A stretch of 40,935 bases of DNA from assembly GCA_014237365.1 (NCBI GenBank), contig JABZFQ010000286.1:1-40935 (forward strand), given 5' to 3'. The notes under the pieces were generated by a model that made no database searches, was not told the origin of the DNA, and saw nothing but the letters and a program-made list of their open reading frames with translations. Of this stretch, positions 15,874 to 24,321 are shown one piece after another. A program made the position numbers and the translations under genes. The stretch's first letter is position 1, and every line of letters begins with the position of its first letter. The DNA is from Desulfobacteraceae bacterium (GTDB taxonomy: Bacteria; Desulfobacterota; Desulfobacteria; Desulfobacterales; ETH-SRB1).

Positions 15874-16759
15874 ATTTGTCATAGCGAACGCTTCTAATTG
15901 AATCAATCAGTTCCAATGTCGAACGTGCCTTAGCAACGTCATGAACCCTTACAATGTGAGCGCCGTTTAAAACCGCAGCGGCAATCACTGCCTGAGTTCC
16001 TGTTTCAAGCTCCGGCATTTCAAGCATGGCATCACCGTCATGACTGCCTTCAAGAATATTTCGAATAAATGATTTTCTTGAAGGCCCTATCAAAATAGGA
16101 TTATTCAGTGTTTTAAATTTATATAAATACTTAATTATAAGAAGATTATGTTCGACTGTTTTGCCGAACCCAATTCCAGGATCTATTATTATTTTAGATC
16201 TTGCAATTCCGTTTTTTTCAGCTCTGTAAATTGCTTTTTCAAGAAATTCTTTGATCTCTTCTATAAGATGGTCATAGTGAGGAGAAACCTGCATTGTTTT
16301 TGGAGCGCCCTTCATATGCATAATGACTACCGGAACTCCATATTTTGCTGCAATGCCCATCATATCAGGGTCACTGTACATAGCGCTTATATCGTTGATA
16401 ATAGAGGCACCGGATTCAATAGCCTCTCTCGCTATACTTGCCTTTGTTGTATCAATTGAGATAGGAATTGAAACACGTTTCGCAAGTTTTTCAATAACAG
16501 GCAAAACACGCCGGCCTTCCTCTTCAATAGATACAGACTCGGAAAACGGCCGTGTAGATTCGCCTCCTATGTCAATTATATCAGCGCCGGCCTCAGCCAG
16601 TTTTTCGCCGTGAGCCACCGCTGCATCACATGAAAAAAAAAGCCCTCCATCTGAAAAAGAATCAGGGGTCACATTTAAAATGCCCATAATACACGTACGA
16701 TTACCAAGCGAAAGGCTATGAGATCCCCATGAAAGTTTATATGATTTATAACCGTTCAA
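15869..16759 (-). CDS. folP: Dihydropteroate synthase
   Basis: FolP joins p-aminobenzoate and hydroxymethyl-dihydropterin pyrophosphate in folate synthesis. The 296-residue TIM-barrel protein shows GILNVTPDSFSDGG (about 26-39), DIGGESTRP, NDISA, DPGIGFGKT, GPSRKSFI and RVHDV, covering the known pterin and sulfonamide-site loops. It starts with TTG after GAGATGAAGA. The tilS-ftsH-folP order is common in bacteria. The stop falls in a scrap of the GGAACG end. FolE2, another folate-pathway enzyme, is encoded at 29.5 kb. Confidence 0.96.
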   Translation of the reverse strand: MNGYKSYKLSWGSHSLSLGNRTCIMGILNVTPDSFSDGGLFFSCDAAVAHGEKLAEAGADIIDIGGESTRPFSESVSIEEEGRRVLPVIEKLAKRVSIPISIDTTKASIAREAIESGASIINDISAMYSDPDMMGIAAKYGVPVVIMHMKGAPKTMQVSPHYDHLIEEIKEFLEKAIYRAEKNGIARSKIIIDPGIGFGKTVEHNLLIIKYLYKFKTLNNPILIGPSRKSFIRNILEGSHDGDAMLEMPELETGTQAVIAAAVLNGAHIVRVHDVAKARSTLELIDSIRSVRYDKS

Positions 16760-16771
16760 TCTTCATCTCTC

Positions 16772-16822
16772 TATCTCTGAATCCCTGATCCCTGATCCCT
16801 GATTCCTGATTCCTGATTCCTG
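16772..16822. repeat. Heptad tandem repeat (CCCTGAT/TCCTGAT units)
   Basis: Six or seven 7-bp units (CCCTGAT, then TTCCTGA type) lie between ftsH and folP. Only one arm is present. Confidence 0.8.
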
Positions 16823-16824
16823 TA

Positions 16825-18630
16825 TTATGAAAGCTCAATATCCGGTCGCATGGAACGAATTAAATCATCAAGCTCATTTCCTTTGACAGTTTCCTTTTCA
16901 AGCAGAAGTTCTGCCAACTTATGAAGGATATCTATATTCTCATTCAGAATTTTCTTTGCACGTTTGTATGAATTCTTTATCAGAATAGTTACTTCTTCAT
17001 CAATTTTTCTGGCTGTTTCTTCGGAATAATCTCTTGGGTGTGATATTTCACGACCCAAAAAAATCTGCTCTTCACTCTTGCCATAAGAAAGCGGTCCCAG
17101 CTCTTCACTCATGCCCCATGACCGCACCATTTTCTGAGCAAGATCCGTCGCCTGTTTGATATCGTTGGCTGCCCCTGTACTTATACGGTTAAAAATAATA
17201 TCTTCTGCAACTCTTCCTCCAAAGGAAACGGTCAAATCGTTTTCTAGCTGATCCTTAAATTTAAAATCTCTCTCTTCTGGTAAAAACCAGGTAATGCCTG
17301 CAGCACGTCCCCTTGGAATAATTGTAATTTTGTTAACCGGATCCGCTCCCGGCAGGAAACGAGATACAAGAGCATGGCCGCCTTCGTGATATGCCGTTAC
17401 TTTCCTGTCCTCCTCCCTTACTACTTTAGATTTGCGCTCAAGTCCCATAAAAACCTTGTCTTTTGCATCTTCAAAATCGGCCATATCAACCTTTTCTTTA
17501 TTTCTTTTAGCGCCAAGCAGAGCAGCTTCATTGACAAGGTTTTCCAGATCAGCTCCGGAAAATCCCGGTGTTCCTTTTGAAAGAATAATTGGGGACACAT
17601 CGGATGCAATTGGTGTTTTCTTCATGTGAACCTTAAGAATTTCTTCACGGCCTTTAATATCCGGAAGTGAAACAAAGACCTGTCGGTCAAAACGGCCGGG
17701 ACGCAATAGAGCAGGATCAAGAACATCAGGCCTGTTTGTAGCGGATATTAATATGACGCCTTCGTTTGATTCAAATCCATCCATCTCAACCAGAAGTTGA
17801 TTTAAAGTCTGTTCCCTTTCGTCATGTCCTCCACCGAGACCGGCCCCTCTATGCCTTCCGACGGCATCTATCTCATCAATAAAGATAATGCACGGAGCGT
17901 TCTTTTTACCCTGGACAAAAAGATCTCTTACACGAGATGCCCCTACTCCAACAAACATCTCAACAAAATCGGAACCGCTTATACTAAAAAAAGGAACCCC
18001 GGCTTCGCCGGCAATAGCTCGCGCCAAAAGAGTTTTTCCTGTTCCCGGTGATCCCATAAGAAGAACCCCTTTAGGTATTCGTCCTCCAAGACGTGTAAAT
18101 TTCTTGGGTTCTTTGAGAAAATCAATAATTTCTCCCAATTCTTCCTTTGCTTCATCAATTCCGGCAACATCTTCAAAGGTTACTTTAGGAGCCTGGTCTG
18201 ATTGAAGACGAGCACGACTCTTTCCAAATGAAAGAGCCTTGCCGCCGCCAGCCTGCATTTGACGCATAAAAAATATCCAAATTCCTATGAGTACAATCAT
18301 AGGAAGCCATGAAACAAGAAGAGACATATACCAGGGTGACTCTGATAGTGGTTTTGCATTAATAGCTACACCCTTTTGCCTGAGTATTTTAATAAGATCG
18401 CTGTCCTGAGGCGCAAACACTTTAAAACGATTATGGTTTATATCTGTTACAAAAAGTTCCTGGCCTTGAATAACGACTCCTTCAATTCGCTCTTCATCGA
18501 CCATTGCAAGAAATTCTGTATAGATAATCTTTCCTTCAGGCAATTGCTGCTGATTAAAAAGATTATAAAGCATTATCATCAGCAGCGTAATGACAAGCCA
18601 TAAAGCAATGTTTTTATAAAATGGGTTCAA
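16825..18630 (-). CDS. ftsH: ATP-dependent zinc metalloprotease FtsH
   Basis: FtsH is the hexameric inner-membrane AAA+ protease that degrades damaged membrane proteins and regulators. The 601-residue protein has two N-terminal helices (about 8-25 and 104-124) around a periplasmic domain. It then shows Walker A GSPGTGKT (193-200), the [11 protein letters not shown] Walker B block, RPGRFDRQ, and the zinc site HEGGH (415-419). The C-terminal tail is short compared with E. coli. The start is TTG with GGAGG nine bases upstream. It lies between tilS and folP, the usual order. Confidence 0.97.
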   Translation of the reverse strand: MNPFYKNIALWLVITLLMIMLYNLFNQQQLPEGKIIYTEFLAMVDEERIEGVVIQGQELFVTDINHNRFKVFAPQDSDLIKILRQKGVAINAKPLSESPWYMSLLVSWLPMIVLIGIWIFFMRQMQAGGGKALSFGKSRARLQSDQAPKVTFEDVAGIDEAKEELGEIIDFLKEPKKFTRLGGRIPKGVLLMGSPGTGKTLLARAIAGEAGVPFFSISGSDFVEMFVGVGASRVRDLFVQGKKNAPCIIFIDEIDAVGRHRGAGLGGGHDEREQTLNQLLVEMDGFESNEGVILISATNRPDVLDPALLRPGRFDRQVFVSLPDIKGREEILKVHMKKTPIASDVSPIILSKGTPGFSGADLENLVNEAALLGAKRNKEKVDMADFEDAKDKVFMGLERKSKVVREEDRKVTAYHEGGHALVSRFLPGADPVNKITIIPRGRAAGITWFLPEERDFKFKDQLENDLTVSFGGRVAEDIIFNRISTGAANDIKQATDLAQKMVRSWGMSEELGPLSYGKSEEQIFLGREISHPRDYSEETARKIDEEVTILIKNSYKRAKKILNENIDILHKLAELLLEKETVKGNELDDLIRSMRPDIELS

Positions 18631-18649
18631 AAGATATTTCCTCCAACAA

Positions 18650-18754
18650 TTTAGGGTTCAAGGTTCAGAGTTCAAAGGTTCAGGGATTCAAGGGTTGAAG
18701 AGCAATGAAGATTGAGCGGCAACCAACCGTGAACTGTGAACCTGAGTAGTTTAC
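18650..18754. repeat. Heptad foldback element with CCTGAGTAGTTTAC end
   Basis: GTTCAAG/GTTCAGG units at 18652-18700 are answered by CCGTGAACTGTGAACC (18727-18742) around a core AGCAATGAAG...GGCAACCAA, which is shared with 9325-9413. The outer box CCTGAGTAGTTTAC (18741-18754) is the mirror of GTAACTACTCAGG at 21798-21810. Confidence 0.65.
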
Positions 18755-18776
18755 TCATATTAATCATAATTGTATA

Positions 18777-20285
18777 TTAGGCAAGAAAAACTTCCATTTT
18801 AAGTATATTTCTTGTCGATTGTTTTACTTTAAAAAAATCATCTATTCTGTAGCCAACAACACACATTATTTTTTCACGACTAAGCAGTATCGGGCATTTA
18901 GCGCGCTGAGCTCTTGTAACCTTATTATTAATAAAATATTTTTTTACCTTCTGTGTCCCCTGCATACCAAATGGTTGGAACCTGTCACCAGGTTGAAAGT
19001 TTCTTAAAACCAAAGGGAAGCAAAGTTTATCCATATCAAAAAAAGCAACATTATGTCCAGCACGATGGATATCTGACAAATTTTCAATGTCAATCTTAAA
19101 AAATTCAATATTTAAACCAAGTTCCTTAATTAATAAGGAGGCAGGAAATATCTCTTTTTTGAAGCCGGCTTCAGGTTTTAATATCCTGTATTCAAATAAA
19201 AGTTTATTCTCATCTCTTAATTTCTTATCCAGGTCACGTAATATCATTTTTCCCCTTGAAAAAGAAAGAATATCTCCATCTCGTTCAATCCAAATACGAT
19301 CGGGAAGGTCGATATGGCCAAAAGCATGTCCGCTATTTAAAAGGGAACTAACAGAATCTATGTGCAAAAAGTTAATGCGCCTCAAATTTCCTTTTATTTC
19401 TGCAATTGCTTTTCTTATAATCCTCCTCCGGGCCGCAATATGCAATTCATTAATTGAAGAAATTGAAAGGGTAACTGAATTATTCTCGGCAGCTAAAACA
19501 GATTTATTGAATATGGGCTTTATTAAATCATCTATCCATTCCTCTTCAGATCTTATAATTGATGCAAAACGGTTAATAGTTTCCACGATCCTTTTATTAT
19601 AAGAAGATTTTAAATGTGGTATTAAATGATGACGGATTCTGTTCCGAAGGTATCTCTGGTCATTATTAGACTTGTCTAAAACAAACTTTAATTCATTAAT
19701 CGCCAGGAATTCAAGTAGTTCAGATTTGGTTAATTTTATTAAAGGACGAATAATTTCTCCATTTCTTACCGGTGGTATTCCTGAAATACCAACGGGACCG
19801 CTTCCCCTCAATAAATGCATTATTACAAGCTCAGCATTATCATCAGCATTATGACCGAGAGCAATCTTGTTGAACCTGTATTTCTCTGCGATACTTTCAA
19901 AAAATTTGTAGCGAACAATTCTTGCTGCTTCTTCCAAAGACAACTTTTTTTCATGTCGATACTTACGAACATCTTCCTTTTTAATATAACAAGGCAAATC
20001 AAGTTTGCATGCAAGAAATGCAACAAACTCAGCATCATCGTCTGAATCTTTTTGCCTGAGACAGTGATTTAAGTGAGCAACACCAACTCTAAGGGAAAAT
20101 CGTTGAGTCAATGAGAGTATAATATAAAGCAGAGCTACAGAATCAGGCCCGCCTGACACACCAACCAGAACTGAATCCCCTATATCAATCATACTGTGAG
20201 CTTTAATGGTTGCCTCTACAGTTTTTATTAATTTATTTTTGTAATCTTTGAGTGGTGATAGCATGAAGCAGTTCTTAATATCCAA
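18777..20285 (-). CDS. tilS: tRNA(Ile)-lysidine synthetase
   Basis: TilS adds lysine to C34 of the CAU-anticodon isoleucine tRNA so that it reads AUA. The 502-residue protein has the PP-loop SGGPDS at about 44-49, the HNADDNAE block, RNRIRHHLIPHL, and a C-terminal substrate-binding domain (LRNFQPGDRFQPFGMQGTQKVKKYF). Length is usual. The start is uncertain: TTG at 20285 or ATG at 20264, neither with a clear ribosome site. A GGAACG element begins 11 bp upstream of the TTG, so the promoter lies inside or beyond that element. Confidence 0.93.
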   Translation of the reverse strand: MDIKNCFMLSPLKDYKNKLIKTVEATIKAHSMIDIGDSVLVGVSGGPDSVALLYIILSLTQRFSLRVGVAHLNHCLRQKDSDDDAEFVAFLACKLDLPCYIKKEDVRKYRHEKKLSLEEAARIVRYKFFESIAEKYRFNKIALGHNADDNAELVIMHLLRGSGPVGISGIPPVRNGEIIRPLIKLTKSELLEFLAINELKFVLDKSNNDQRYLRNRIRHHLIPHLKSSYNKRIVETINRFASIIRSEEEWIDDLIKPIFNKSVLAAENNSVTLSISSINELHIAARRRIIRKAIAEIKGNLRRINFLHIDSVSSLLNSGHAFGHIDLPDRIWIERDGDILSFSRGKMILRDLDKKLRDENKLLFEYRILKPEAGFKKEIFPASLLIKELGLNIEFFKIDIENLSDIHRAGHNVAFFDMDKLCFPLVLRNFQPGDRFQPFGMQGTQKVKKYFINNKVTRAQRAKCPILLSREKIMCVVGYRIDDFFKVKQSTRNILKMEVFLA

Positions 20286-20295
20286 GTATATCAGC

Positions 20296-20494
20296 TAAGG
20301 AACGGCGACGAAACAACTTCCCCAACTATGCATCACAGCTTCAGGCCGCCTTTGCCAAATCTCAAATCCAGGCTCAAATCACAAAAATATTGAAATAGGT
20401 AAGCTATTCCATCAACTTTTGTGATCTGAGATCGAACAAATTCGACCCAAATCTGTGCGCCTACTTGGGGAAGTTAATTCGTCCACGTTCTTAA
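20296..20494 (-). mobile_element. GGAACG foldback element, long subtype
   Basis: A complete 199-bp copy with the extra CCAGGCTCAAAT insert seen also in the copies at 161 and 4024. Left end TAAGGAACGGCGACGAA has two changes and the right end is CGTTCTTAA. It separates tilS from the SRP RNA gene. Confidence 0.9.
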
Positions 20495-20599
20495 TCATAT
20501 ATATAAATATTACCTAATATAACGCATAATTAATATTTTTCAAATTATTATAATTGTTTGCCCTTGAAAAAATTATTTTATGAATTATTTTTATAAACA

Positions 20600-20856
20600 T
20601 GGTTGTGCTAGGTGGGGAGCTAGCGGTGCCCTATTCCCGAAATCCGCTTAATGCGGGGCTGAATTCCCTCTAAAGGGTTTTTATCCTGGACATTTTAGAG
20701 TCATCCTGACCGGCCGCTACGTAACAGACAATCACGAACCTCGTCAGGTCCGGAAGGAAGCAGCGATAAGTGATACAGTCTGTGTCGTGGATTGATCCCG
20801 GTCAAGTTTTGACTTAAATGTTTCAGAAAAATATTCGATAGAGGGTGCACAACCAT
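20600..20856 (+). ncRNA. ffs: Signal recognition particle RNA, large form with Alu domain
   Basis: The conserved apical domain that binds Ffh and FtsY is present at 20741-20767 (GTCAGGTCCGGAAGGAAGCA, then GCG). The 5' part has GTGCTAGGTGGGGAG, TAGCGGTGCCCTA and CCGCTTAATGCGGGGCTGAA, the Alu-type 5' domain known from Bacillus scRNA. The ends pair: GGTTGTGC (20601-20608) with GCACAACC (20847-20854). The RNA is thus about 257 nt, unlike the roughly 114-nt 4.5S RNA of E. coli. Ends are placed from pairing and are approximate. No clear promoter or terminator is visible. Confidence 0.93.
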
Positions 20857-20881
20857 ACCACCAGCCCTTTCAATAAACACC

Positions 20882-20909
20882 TTGACATGCTTACATATAG
20901 CATTATTTT
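20882..20909 (+). promoter_or_regulatory. Candidate sigma-70 promoter upstream of grpE
   Basis: TTGACA (20882-20887) is followed after 16 bp by TATTTT (20904-20909). It could drive grpE-dnaK, but about 300 bp and a deleted GGAACG element lie between. No CIRCE operator or sigma-32 type box is seen. Confidence 0.35.
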
Positions 20910-21040
20910 TTGTTCAAACTTCCGGCCCTGAAAAAGTGTGAAAATAACATATAGATTTTCAGATAATTAATTTCACAAGGCCAGAAGGAGGAAGGCGTAT
21001 TAGTTATACATCAAGAACTGATAACTCAGTGAAATTATTT

Positions 21041-21177
21041 AGTAACGTGGACGAATTAACTTCCACAAGTAGGCGCACAGATTTGGGTCAGATTTGTTTG
21101 ATCTCAGATCACAAAAGTTGAAGGTGGCCTGAAGCTGTGATGCATAGTTGGGGAAATTATTTCGTCCACGTTCCTTA
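21041..21177 (+). mobile_element. GGAACG element, internally deleted
   Basis: Both ends are present but about 48 bp around the palindrome centre are missing: GATCACAAAAGTTGAAGG joins straight to TGGCCTGAAGC. The remaining 137 bp still have inverted ends. It ends 30 bp before grpE. Confidence 0.88.
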
Positions 21178-21207
21178 TCTGAAAATATAGAGGAGTAACT
21201 CTATCTG

Positions 21208-21801
21208 ATGACCGACGACAAAAAGAAAATACAAAAAAAAGCTGAAACTGATAAGCACGGTACAGATAATAAAATACCCGCAAAAAAAGATTTAGACAAA
21301 GAAAAAAAAGACAAGGCCGCAGATCCTTTAAAGGAGATGGAAACAAAGATCAAATCCTTAGAAGAGGATGCCCAAAAAACATATGATCGCTTCTTAAGAG
21401 TTTCTGCTGAATTCGAAAATTATAAAAAACGATCTGCTCGCGAAATGTCTGAATTCAAAAAGTTCGCGAATGAATCCTTAATTAAGGAATTGCTTTTAGT
21501 CGTTGACAATATGGAACGGGCAATAAATTCGTCAAAAAATGAAGGGATCTCAAATAATGGTTTAGTTGAAGGTATTGATATGACCCTTAAAGAATTACTT
21601 AAAATTTTTGAGAAATTTAGTGTAAAACAACTTGAATCATTGGGAAAACCTTTTGATCCAAATTTTCATCAGGCTGTTATGCAAGAGGAGACTGATGAAC
21701 ACCCACACAATACAGTCATAAATGAGCTTCAAAAAGGATATATAATAAATGAAAGATTACTAAGACCGGCAACGGTTGTAGTCTCTAAGAAAAAAATGTA
21801 A
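21208..21801 (+). CDS. grpE: Nucleotide exchange factor GrpE
   Basis: GrpE releases ADP from DnaK. The 197-residue protein has a Lys/Asp-rich disordered N-terminus (1-45), a coiled-coil dimer region (about 45-100, with RVSAEFENYKKRS), and the C-terminal beta domain with the signature FDPNFHQAV...GYIINERLLRPATVVVSK. AGAGGAGT lies about 12 bases before the ATG. dnaK follows, separated by a heptad foldback and a GGAACG element. The TAA stop falls within the GTAACTACTCAGG box of the heptad foldback. Confidence 0.96.
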   Translation: MTDDKKKIQKKAETDKHGTDNKIPAKKDLDKEKKDKAADPLKEMETKIKSLEEDAQKTYDRFLRVSAEFENYKKRSAREMSEFKKFANESLIKELLLVVDNMERAINSSKNEGISNNGLVEGIDMTLKELLKIFEKFSVKQLESLGKPFDPNFHQAVMQEETDEHPHNTVINELQKGYIINERLLRPATVVVSKKKM

Positions 21802-21882
21802 CTACTCAGGTTCACGGTTCCACGGTTCAGGGTTCACGGTTAAAAGCCGACTAACCCTGAACCCTGAACCTTGAACCGTTAC
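21798..21882. repeat. Heptad foldback element
   Basis: GTAACTACTCAGG (21798-21810) leads into GTTCACG/GTTCAGG units, and CTAACCCTGAACCCTGAACC then TTGAACCG forms the complementary arm. The whole folds as one hairpin between grpE and dnaK. A GGAACG element starts right after it, at CCGTTAC|TTAGG, exactly as at 9413. Confidence 0.75.
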
Positions 21883-22068
21883 TTAGGAACGTGGACGAAA
21901 TAACTTCCCCAAGTAGACGCATAGATTTGGGTCAAATTTGTTCGATTTCAAATCACAAAAGTTGAAGGAATAGCAAGCTATTTCAATATTTTTGTGATTT
22001 GAGATCGGGCAAAAGTGGCCTGAAGCTGTGATACATAGTTGGGGAAGTTATTTCGTCCCCGTTCCTTA
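21883..22068 (+). mobile_element. GGAACG foldback element, complete, in grpE-dnaK gap
   Basis: A 186-bp complete copy ending 12 bp before the dnaK Shine-Dalgarno. Its last arm reads in frame with dnaK ([10 protein letters not shown]), which is why a falsely extended dnaK frame exists. Confidence 0.93.
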
Positions 22069-22092
22069 TATATAATTACAAGGAGGAGAACA

Positions 22093-24021
22093 ATGGGCAA
22101 GATAATAGGAATAGATCTTGGCACCACAAATTCATGTGTAGCTATAATGGACGGGGGGGAAGCAAAGGTGATAACCAACCCCGAGGGAGGGCGTACAACT
22201 CCTTCTATTGTTGCTGTTACAGAAAGTGGTGAAAGATTGGTAGGCCAGGTTGCAAAGAGGCAGTCAATCACAAATCCGGAGAATACGGTCTTTGCTGTGA
22301 AGAGACTTATAGGGCGGAAGTTTGCCTCATTTGAAGTACAAAATGATATTAAGATACTTCCTTATAAACTTGAGCAGGCAAGCAATGGTGATATACGAAT
22401 AAATCTTCGTGGGAAGCAACATAGCCCTGCAGAAATATCGTCTTTTATACTGGCAAATATAAAGAAAACAGCGGAGGAATTTCTCGGAGAAACAGTATCT
22501 GATGCAGTAATTACCGTGCCTGCCTATTTTAATGACAGCCAGCGCCAGGCAACCAAGGACGCAGGAAGAGTTGCAGGTCTGAATGTTTTAAGGATTATAA
22601 ATGAACCGACCGCTGCATCACTTGCTTATGGTATGGATAAAAAAAAGGAAGAAAAAATTGGCGTTTTTGATCTTGGCGGCGGTACATTTGATATATCCAT
22701 ACTTGAAATTGGAGAAGGTGTCTTTGAAGTAAAGTCTACAAATGGTGATACCCATCTTGGTGGAGAAGATTTCGACCTTCGACTTATTGATTATATAGCA
22801 GATGAATTCAAAAAAGACCAGGGTATTGATATAAGAAATGACAAAATGGCTCTGCAGCGTCTGAAAGAAGCTGCGGAAAAAGCTAAGATGGAACTATCCA
22901 CATCAATGGAAACAGATGTAAATCTTCCATTCATAACCGCCGATGCCAGCGGGCCAAAGCACCTTAACATAAAAATAACAAGAGCCAAACTTGAAGCGCT
23001 TGTAAGTAATTTGCTCAACAAACTGGATAAACCATGCCAGGTTGCACTTAAAGATGCAGGCCTCTCTCCAAAAGATATTGATGAGATTATACTTGTTGGC
23101 GGCATGACTCGTATGCCGGCTGTTCAGGAAAGAGTTAAAAGACTATTTGCTAAAGAACCTAACAAAGGCGTTAACCCTGACGAAGTTGTTGCGGTGGGGG
23201 CAGCCATTCAAGGAGGCGTGCTTAAAGGAGATGTTAAGGACGTTCTCCTCCTTGATGTTACGCCCCTTTCTCTTGGAATTGAGACACTGGGCGGCGTTAT
23301 GACAAGGCTAATCGAAAAAAACACAACAATTCCTACTAAAAAAAGCCAGATTTTCTCAACTGCTGCAGACAGCCAGCCTGCAGTTTCTATTCATGTCATG
23401 CAGGGAGAAAGGGAAATGGCGGCCGGCAACAAGACTCTGGGACGATTTGAACTCGTTGGGATTCCACCAGCACCAAGGGGTGTGCCTCAAATAGAAGTAA
23501 CCTTCGACATTGATGCCAACGGTATTGTAAATGTATCTGCAAAGGATCAGGCTACAGGCAAGGAGCAATCAATCCAGATTACTACATCTTCCGGTTTGTC
23601 AAAGGAAGAAATAAACAACCTTGTCAAAGATGCGGAACTTCATGCAGAGGAAGACAAAAAGAAAAGATCTTTGGTAGATGCCCGCAATACTGCAGACACT
23701 TTGATCTATTCAACTGAAAAATCCTTAAAAGACCTTGGAGACAAGGTTGACAGTACTACTAAGACTAAGGTTGAGGATGCAATAAGCCAGCTTAAAAAAG
23801 CAATGGAAGGGGATGATGAAGCGGAGATTAAGCGATTGAGCGATGAATTAACCCAGTCTTCACATAAACTGGCTGAAGCCATGTATCAGCAGGCATCTCA
23901 GGCAGGAGAACAGCAAACTGGTGCCGGCGCTGAAAGTACACAACACGCAGGGGCTTCTTCATCCACAGATGAAGACGTGGTAGATGCCGATTTTGAGGAA
24001 GTAAAAGACGAAAAAAAATAA
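22093..24021 (+). CDS. dnaK: Chaperone DnaK (Hsp70)
   Basis: The 642-residue protein has the Hsp70 nucleotide-binding domain signatures [24 protein letters not shown] and [12 protein letters not shown]. The substrate-binding domain and C-terminal lid follow, and the acidic end [14 protein letters not shown] is typical of DnaK. It folds and holds client proteins with GrpE, encoded just upstream, and with a DnaJ not in this window. AAGGAGGAG (22080-22088) fixes the ATG at 22093. Confidence 0.98.
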   Translation: MGKIIGIDLGTTNSCVAIMDGGEAKVITNPEGGRTTPSIVAVTESGERLVGQVAKRQSITNPENTVFAVKRLIGRKFASFEVQNDIKILPYKLEQASNGDIRINLRGKQHSPAEISSFILANIKKTAEEFLGETVSDAVITVPAYFNDSQRQATKDAGRVAGLNVLRIINEPTAASLAYGMDKKKEEKIGVFDLGGGTFDISILEIGEGVFEVKSTNGDTHLGGEDFDLRLIDYIADEFKKDQGIDIRNDKMALQRLKEAAEKAKMELSTSMETDVNLPFITADASGPKHLNIKITRAKLEALVSNLLNKLDKPCQVALKDAGLSPKDIDEIILVGGMTRMPAVQERVKRLFAKEPNKGVNPDEVVAVGAAIQGGVLKGDVKDVLLLDVTPLSLGIETLGGVMTRLIEKNTTIPTKKSQIFSTAADSQPAVSIHVMQGEREMAAGNKTLGRFELVGIPPAPRGVPQIEVTFDIDANGIVNVSAKDQATGKEQSIQITTSSGLSKEEINNLVKDAELHAEEDKKKRSLVDARNTADTLIYSTEKSLKDLGDKVDSTTKTKVEDAISQLKKAMEGDDEAEIKRLSDELTQSSHKLAEAMYQQASQAGEQQTGAGAESTQHAGASSSTDEDVVDADFEEVKDEKK

Positions 24022-24025
24022 TGTG

Positions 24026-24067
24026 ACGGTTTACAGTTTTATGTTTTGATCAACCGTAAACTGTAAA
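24026..24067. repeat. Small hairpin repeat (CGGTTTACAGTTT)
   Basis: CGGTTTACAGTTTT (24026-24039) pairs with AAACTGTAAAGG (24058-24069) just after the dnaK stop. It may act as a weak terminator, and it abuts a GGAACG element. Confidence 0.5.
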
Positions 24068-24251
24068 GGAACGTGGACGAATTAACTTCCCCAACTATGC
24101 ATCACAGCTTCCGGCCGCCTTTGTTCGATCTCAAATCTCAAAAATATTGAAATAGGTAAGCTATTCCATCAACTTTTGTGATCTGAGATCAAACAAATTC
24201 GACCCAAATCTGTGCCCCTACTTGTGGAAGTTAATTCGTCCACGTTCCTAA
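24064..24251 (-). mobile_element. GGAACG foldback element, complete
   Basis: A 188-bp copy between the convergent dnaK and U32 genes. The rest of this 300-bp gap (24252-24321) holds CCGTAAACCGTTAAA and a short palindrome (GGTTGATTACTCAACC at 24288-24303). Confidence 0.93.
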
Positions 24252-24321
24252 CCGTAAACCGTTAAAAAGCAATAAAAATAGTCGAATGGTTGATTACTCA
24301 ACCATTTCCCCTCTCGACCAA

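Noticed and set aside
20860-21207. CIRCE operator or sigma-32 promoter before grpE
   Set aside because: No TTAGCACTC-N9-GAGTGCTAA and no CTTGAA with CCCCAT spacing could be found by eye.
22039-22092. Extended dnaK start ([10 protein letters not shown]...)
   Set aside because: The extra 18 residues come from the foldback element, and AAGGAGGAG precedes the ATG at 22093, which begins the family N-terminus.
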